25,753 nucleotides of DNA from CAYJBP01 sp964372025 (GTDB lineage: Bacteria > Bacillota > Dehalobacteriia > UBA4068): the NCBI GenBank assembly GCA_964372025.1, contig CAYJPF010000031.1, positions 1-25,753 on the forward strand, given 5' to 3'. The translations under genes and the position numbers were made by a program. The notes beneath the pieces are model-generated. The model was not told the origin of the DNA and made no database searches. It worked only from the letters and a program-made list of their open reading frames with translations. Below are positions 24,810 through 25,753 of the stretch, in pieces; position 1 is the first letter of the stretch; every line of letters begins with the position of its first letter.

Positions 24810-25082
24810 AATATCAAATTGAAATGTCGGCAAAGTTCAAAAAAAGACTATAAACTCATTCAAAAACGCGGCGACAATGTAAACCTGCTTCGTACTGTTA
24901 TTGATATTTTAGCTGCAGGCGAAATTTTACCTGCTAAATATCAAGATCATCAACTGAAGGGCAATTATTCAGGATATCGAGAATGTCATATAACCCCTGA
25001 TTGGTTGCTTATTTATCAGATAGAAGAAAATATTTTGATTTTAGCGTTAACCAGAACCGGCACACATAGCGATTTATTTTAG
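24806..25082 (+). pseudogene. YafQ-family mRNA interferase toxin, frameshifted in an A7 run
   Basis: From ATG 24806 the frame reads MKYQIEMSAKFKK and then stops after two more codons. Removing one A from the A7 run at 24839-24845 restores the rest (DYKLIQKRGDN onward, 91 residues in total). The restored protein keeps the YafQ catalytic region: CHITPDWLLIYQ and TRTGTHSDLF, with the His and Asp residues used for ribosome-dependent mRNA cleavage. So there is a single frameshift in an otherwise intact toxin gene. It may be true inactivation, phase variation or slippage at the homopolymer, or a sequencing error. The antitoxin upstream is intact. Confidence 0.8.
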
Positions 25083-25092
25083 TGCTATGATC

Positions 25093-25207
25093 TAATACGC
25101 ATAAACAATACGCAATACGCATTAGCTACAATTTCGACACTAATTTAGCATTAATGCGCATTATAATACGTATTAATCAATAATCAGACGCAATTTTATG
25201 CGCATTA
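25093..25207. repeat. Cluster of five near-palindromes, TAATRCGYATTA
   Basis: Copies at 25093-25104 (TAATACGCATAA), 25113-25124 (CAATACGCATTA), 25152-25163 (TAATGCGCATTA, perfect palindrome), 25164-25175 (TAATACGTATTA, perfect palindrome, directly adjacent) and 25196-25207 (TTATGCGCATTA). No coding frame covers them. They lie just upstream of a strong promoter and look like operators for a dimeric regulator; an iteron-like role is less likely. Confidence 0.6.
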
Positions 25208-25273
25208 AAGACCGGCAAACGATTTTTTTGCACATAAACAAGAATAAAATTATAATAATCTACAAAATATCAC

Positions 25274-25302
25274 TTGACAATTACAATCACACATAGTAAA
25301 AT
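25274..25302 (+). promoter_or_regulatory. Near-consensus sigma-70 promoter
   Basis: TTGACA (25274-25279), a 17-nt spacer and TAAAAT (25297-25302), with transcription expected near 25309. It is the best promoter in the window and no coding sequence follows, which argues for an RNA gene or leader. Confidence 0.75.
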
Positions 25303-25308
25303 AAAACT

Positions 25309-25441
25309 GTTATTAGTAATTGTGCGTCCGCTCCTAAGCATTTATGGGTTCAGGTCTTCGGATTCTGTTGCACACGTTGTTAAGTTTGTACGCTGAAGAT
25401 AGCATCAGTTTGCCCTAAAATGGGCACGGCTATCTTTTTTT
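25309..25441 (+). ncRNA. Small structured RNA or leader of about 130 nt, family unknown
   Basis: It is bounded by the promoter at 25274-25302 and the terminator at 25398-25441. It holds TGTGC...GCACA (about 25321-25374) enclosing TCCG...CGGA, and CTGA...TCAG (25393-25408), which could compete with the terminator stem. There is no open frame of useful length. It does not fit 6S RNA (no closing 5'-3' helix), SRP RNA (no GGAA-loop hairpin) or a riboswitch I can name. The ends are inferred from the promoter and terminator only. Confidence 0.5.
25398..25441 (+). terminator. Intrinsic terminator of the small RNA
   Basis: GATAGC (25398-25403) pairs with GCTATC (25429-25434), with an inner stem GCCC/GGGC (25412-25415/25422-25425), followed by seven T (25435-25441). 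Confidence 0.8.
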
Positions 25442-25459
25442 ATTTGCCCCCACAAGCTC

Positions 25460-25556
25460 AAAAGAGCATAAATGACAACCGGTTCATAGAAATATGAACG
25501 CCATTACCGAATAAAGGTATGTCCTTTAGGGTAAAAAGTCATTTGTGCTCTTTTTT
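25460..25556 (+). ncRNA. Three-way-junction RNA structure with U-tract, family unknown
   Basis: A 17-bp outer stem with one G-U pair (25460-25476 with 25538-25554) encloses two hairpins. One is GTTCATA/TATGAAC with a GAAA tetraloop (25482-25499). The other is TTACC/GGTAA outside AAAGG/CCTTT (25504-25534). The outer stem ends in a T-run (25551-25556), so it could also terminate. It begins about 20 nt after the previous terminator. I cannot match it to a known riboswitch or ribozyme. Confidence 0.5.
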
Positions 25557-25753
25557 GCGTGCAAATGGCAAATTTTGATGCTAAACTTTATCAATTTCCA
25601 TTACAAATCATTACCACGGACAATAAAAATCCCTGTGCAGAACACTATACAGCACAATCAACAGCAAGCCAAAGCCGTTGTGGGAAGAAAGGATGAACTA
25701 ATTAATGCCTGCTGAACAACCCGAAAAACCTTGCGCTTGCTGACTTTTCGGCC
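25557..25753. other. Non-coding stretch at the window edge
   Basis: I see no supported gene here. AAAGG at 25688-25692 is followed closely by ATG codons, but the frames stop at once. An inverted repeat CCGAAAA/TTTTCGG (25721-25727/25745-25751) lies at the very end and may belong to a feature continuing beyond the window. Confidence 0.4.

Noticed and set aside
25093..25207. CRISPR array
   Set aside because: The repeats are 12 bp, palindromic and irregularly spaced (12, 20, 32 and 39 bp between starts), with no uniform spacers.
25309..25441. 6S RNA or SRP RNA
   Set aside because: The ends do not pair into the long closed rod with a central bubble, and the SRP GGAA-loop hairpin is absent.
25460..25556. 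Cyclic-di-GMP-I riboswitch or hammerhead ribozyme
   Set aside because: The GAAA loop and three-way shape suggested these, but the conserved GGGACGCAAAGCC-type segment and the CUGAUGA core are both absent.

Overview
The window is A+T-rich bacterial DNA with tightly packed genes, strong AGGAGG-type ribosome binding sites and several TTG/GTG starts. This points to a low-GC Bacillota. Surface-glycan content such as RgpF-like proteins, CDP-glycerol-type transferases and pseudaminic acid genes would suit a Negativicutes or Clostridia member, but there is no rRNA or other marker to settle this.

Positions 1-14,440 hold a plus-strand surface-glycan operon. It opens with the 3' part of a cytidylyltransferase/oxidoreductase fusion. 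Two tandem RgpF-like proteins, an FkbM-type methyltransferase, a GT-B-like transferase and an 849-residue CDP-glycerol-transferase-like protein with a C-terminal propeller follow. Next comes a nearly complete pseudaminic acid pathway in the order pseB, pseF, pseG, formyltransferase, pseI, pseC. No PseH acetyltransferase is seen. A formyltransferase with its catalytic triad intact sits in the gene string, so the expected sugar is a formamido variant of pseudaminic acid. This part ends in a truncated remnant of an aminopeptidase-like (COG4310/DUF4910-like) gene.

Positions 14,441-21,983 form a second, visibly more A+T-rich block with its own candidate promoter. It encodes homologues of all four enzymes that make the activated phosphoramidate donor for Campylobacter jejuni capsule: glutamine kinase (Cj1418-like), phosphoglutamine cytidylyltransferase (Cj1416-like), gamma-glutamyl-CDP-amidate hydrolase (Cj1417-like) and CDP-amidate kinase (Cj1415-like, with an unusual C-terminal extension). 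No Cj1419/Cj1420-type methyltransferase is in the block. Instead there is a formyltransferase-fold protein with an altered active-site motif, and an alkaline-phosphatase/sulfatase-superfamily protein that is a candidate phosphoramidate transferase. This is the most notable system in the window: a phosphoramidate glycan decoration encoded beside a formylated pseudaminic acid pathway in what looks like a Bacillota genome.

Positions 22,116-24,055 hold three minus-strand housekeeping or stress genes: yaaA, thpR and a SLOG/DUF1273-like gene. The SLOG gene is divergent from a small XRE regulator, and their shared promoter contains three TTGC-N8-GCAA operators. A RelB/DinJ-YafQ toxin-antitoxin pair follows, in which the toxin gene carries a one-base frameshift in an A7 run.

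Positions 25,083-25,753 contain no gene I can support but are rich in signals: five 12-bp near-palindromes, a near-consensus promoter driving a small structured RNA that ends in an intrinsic terminator, and then a 97-nt three-way-junction RNA structure with its own U-tract.
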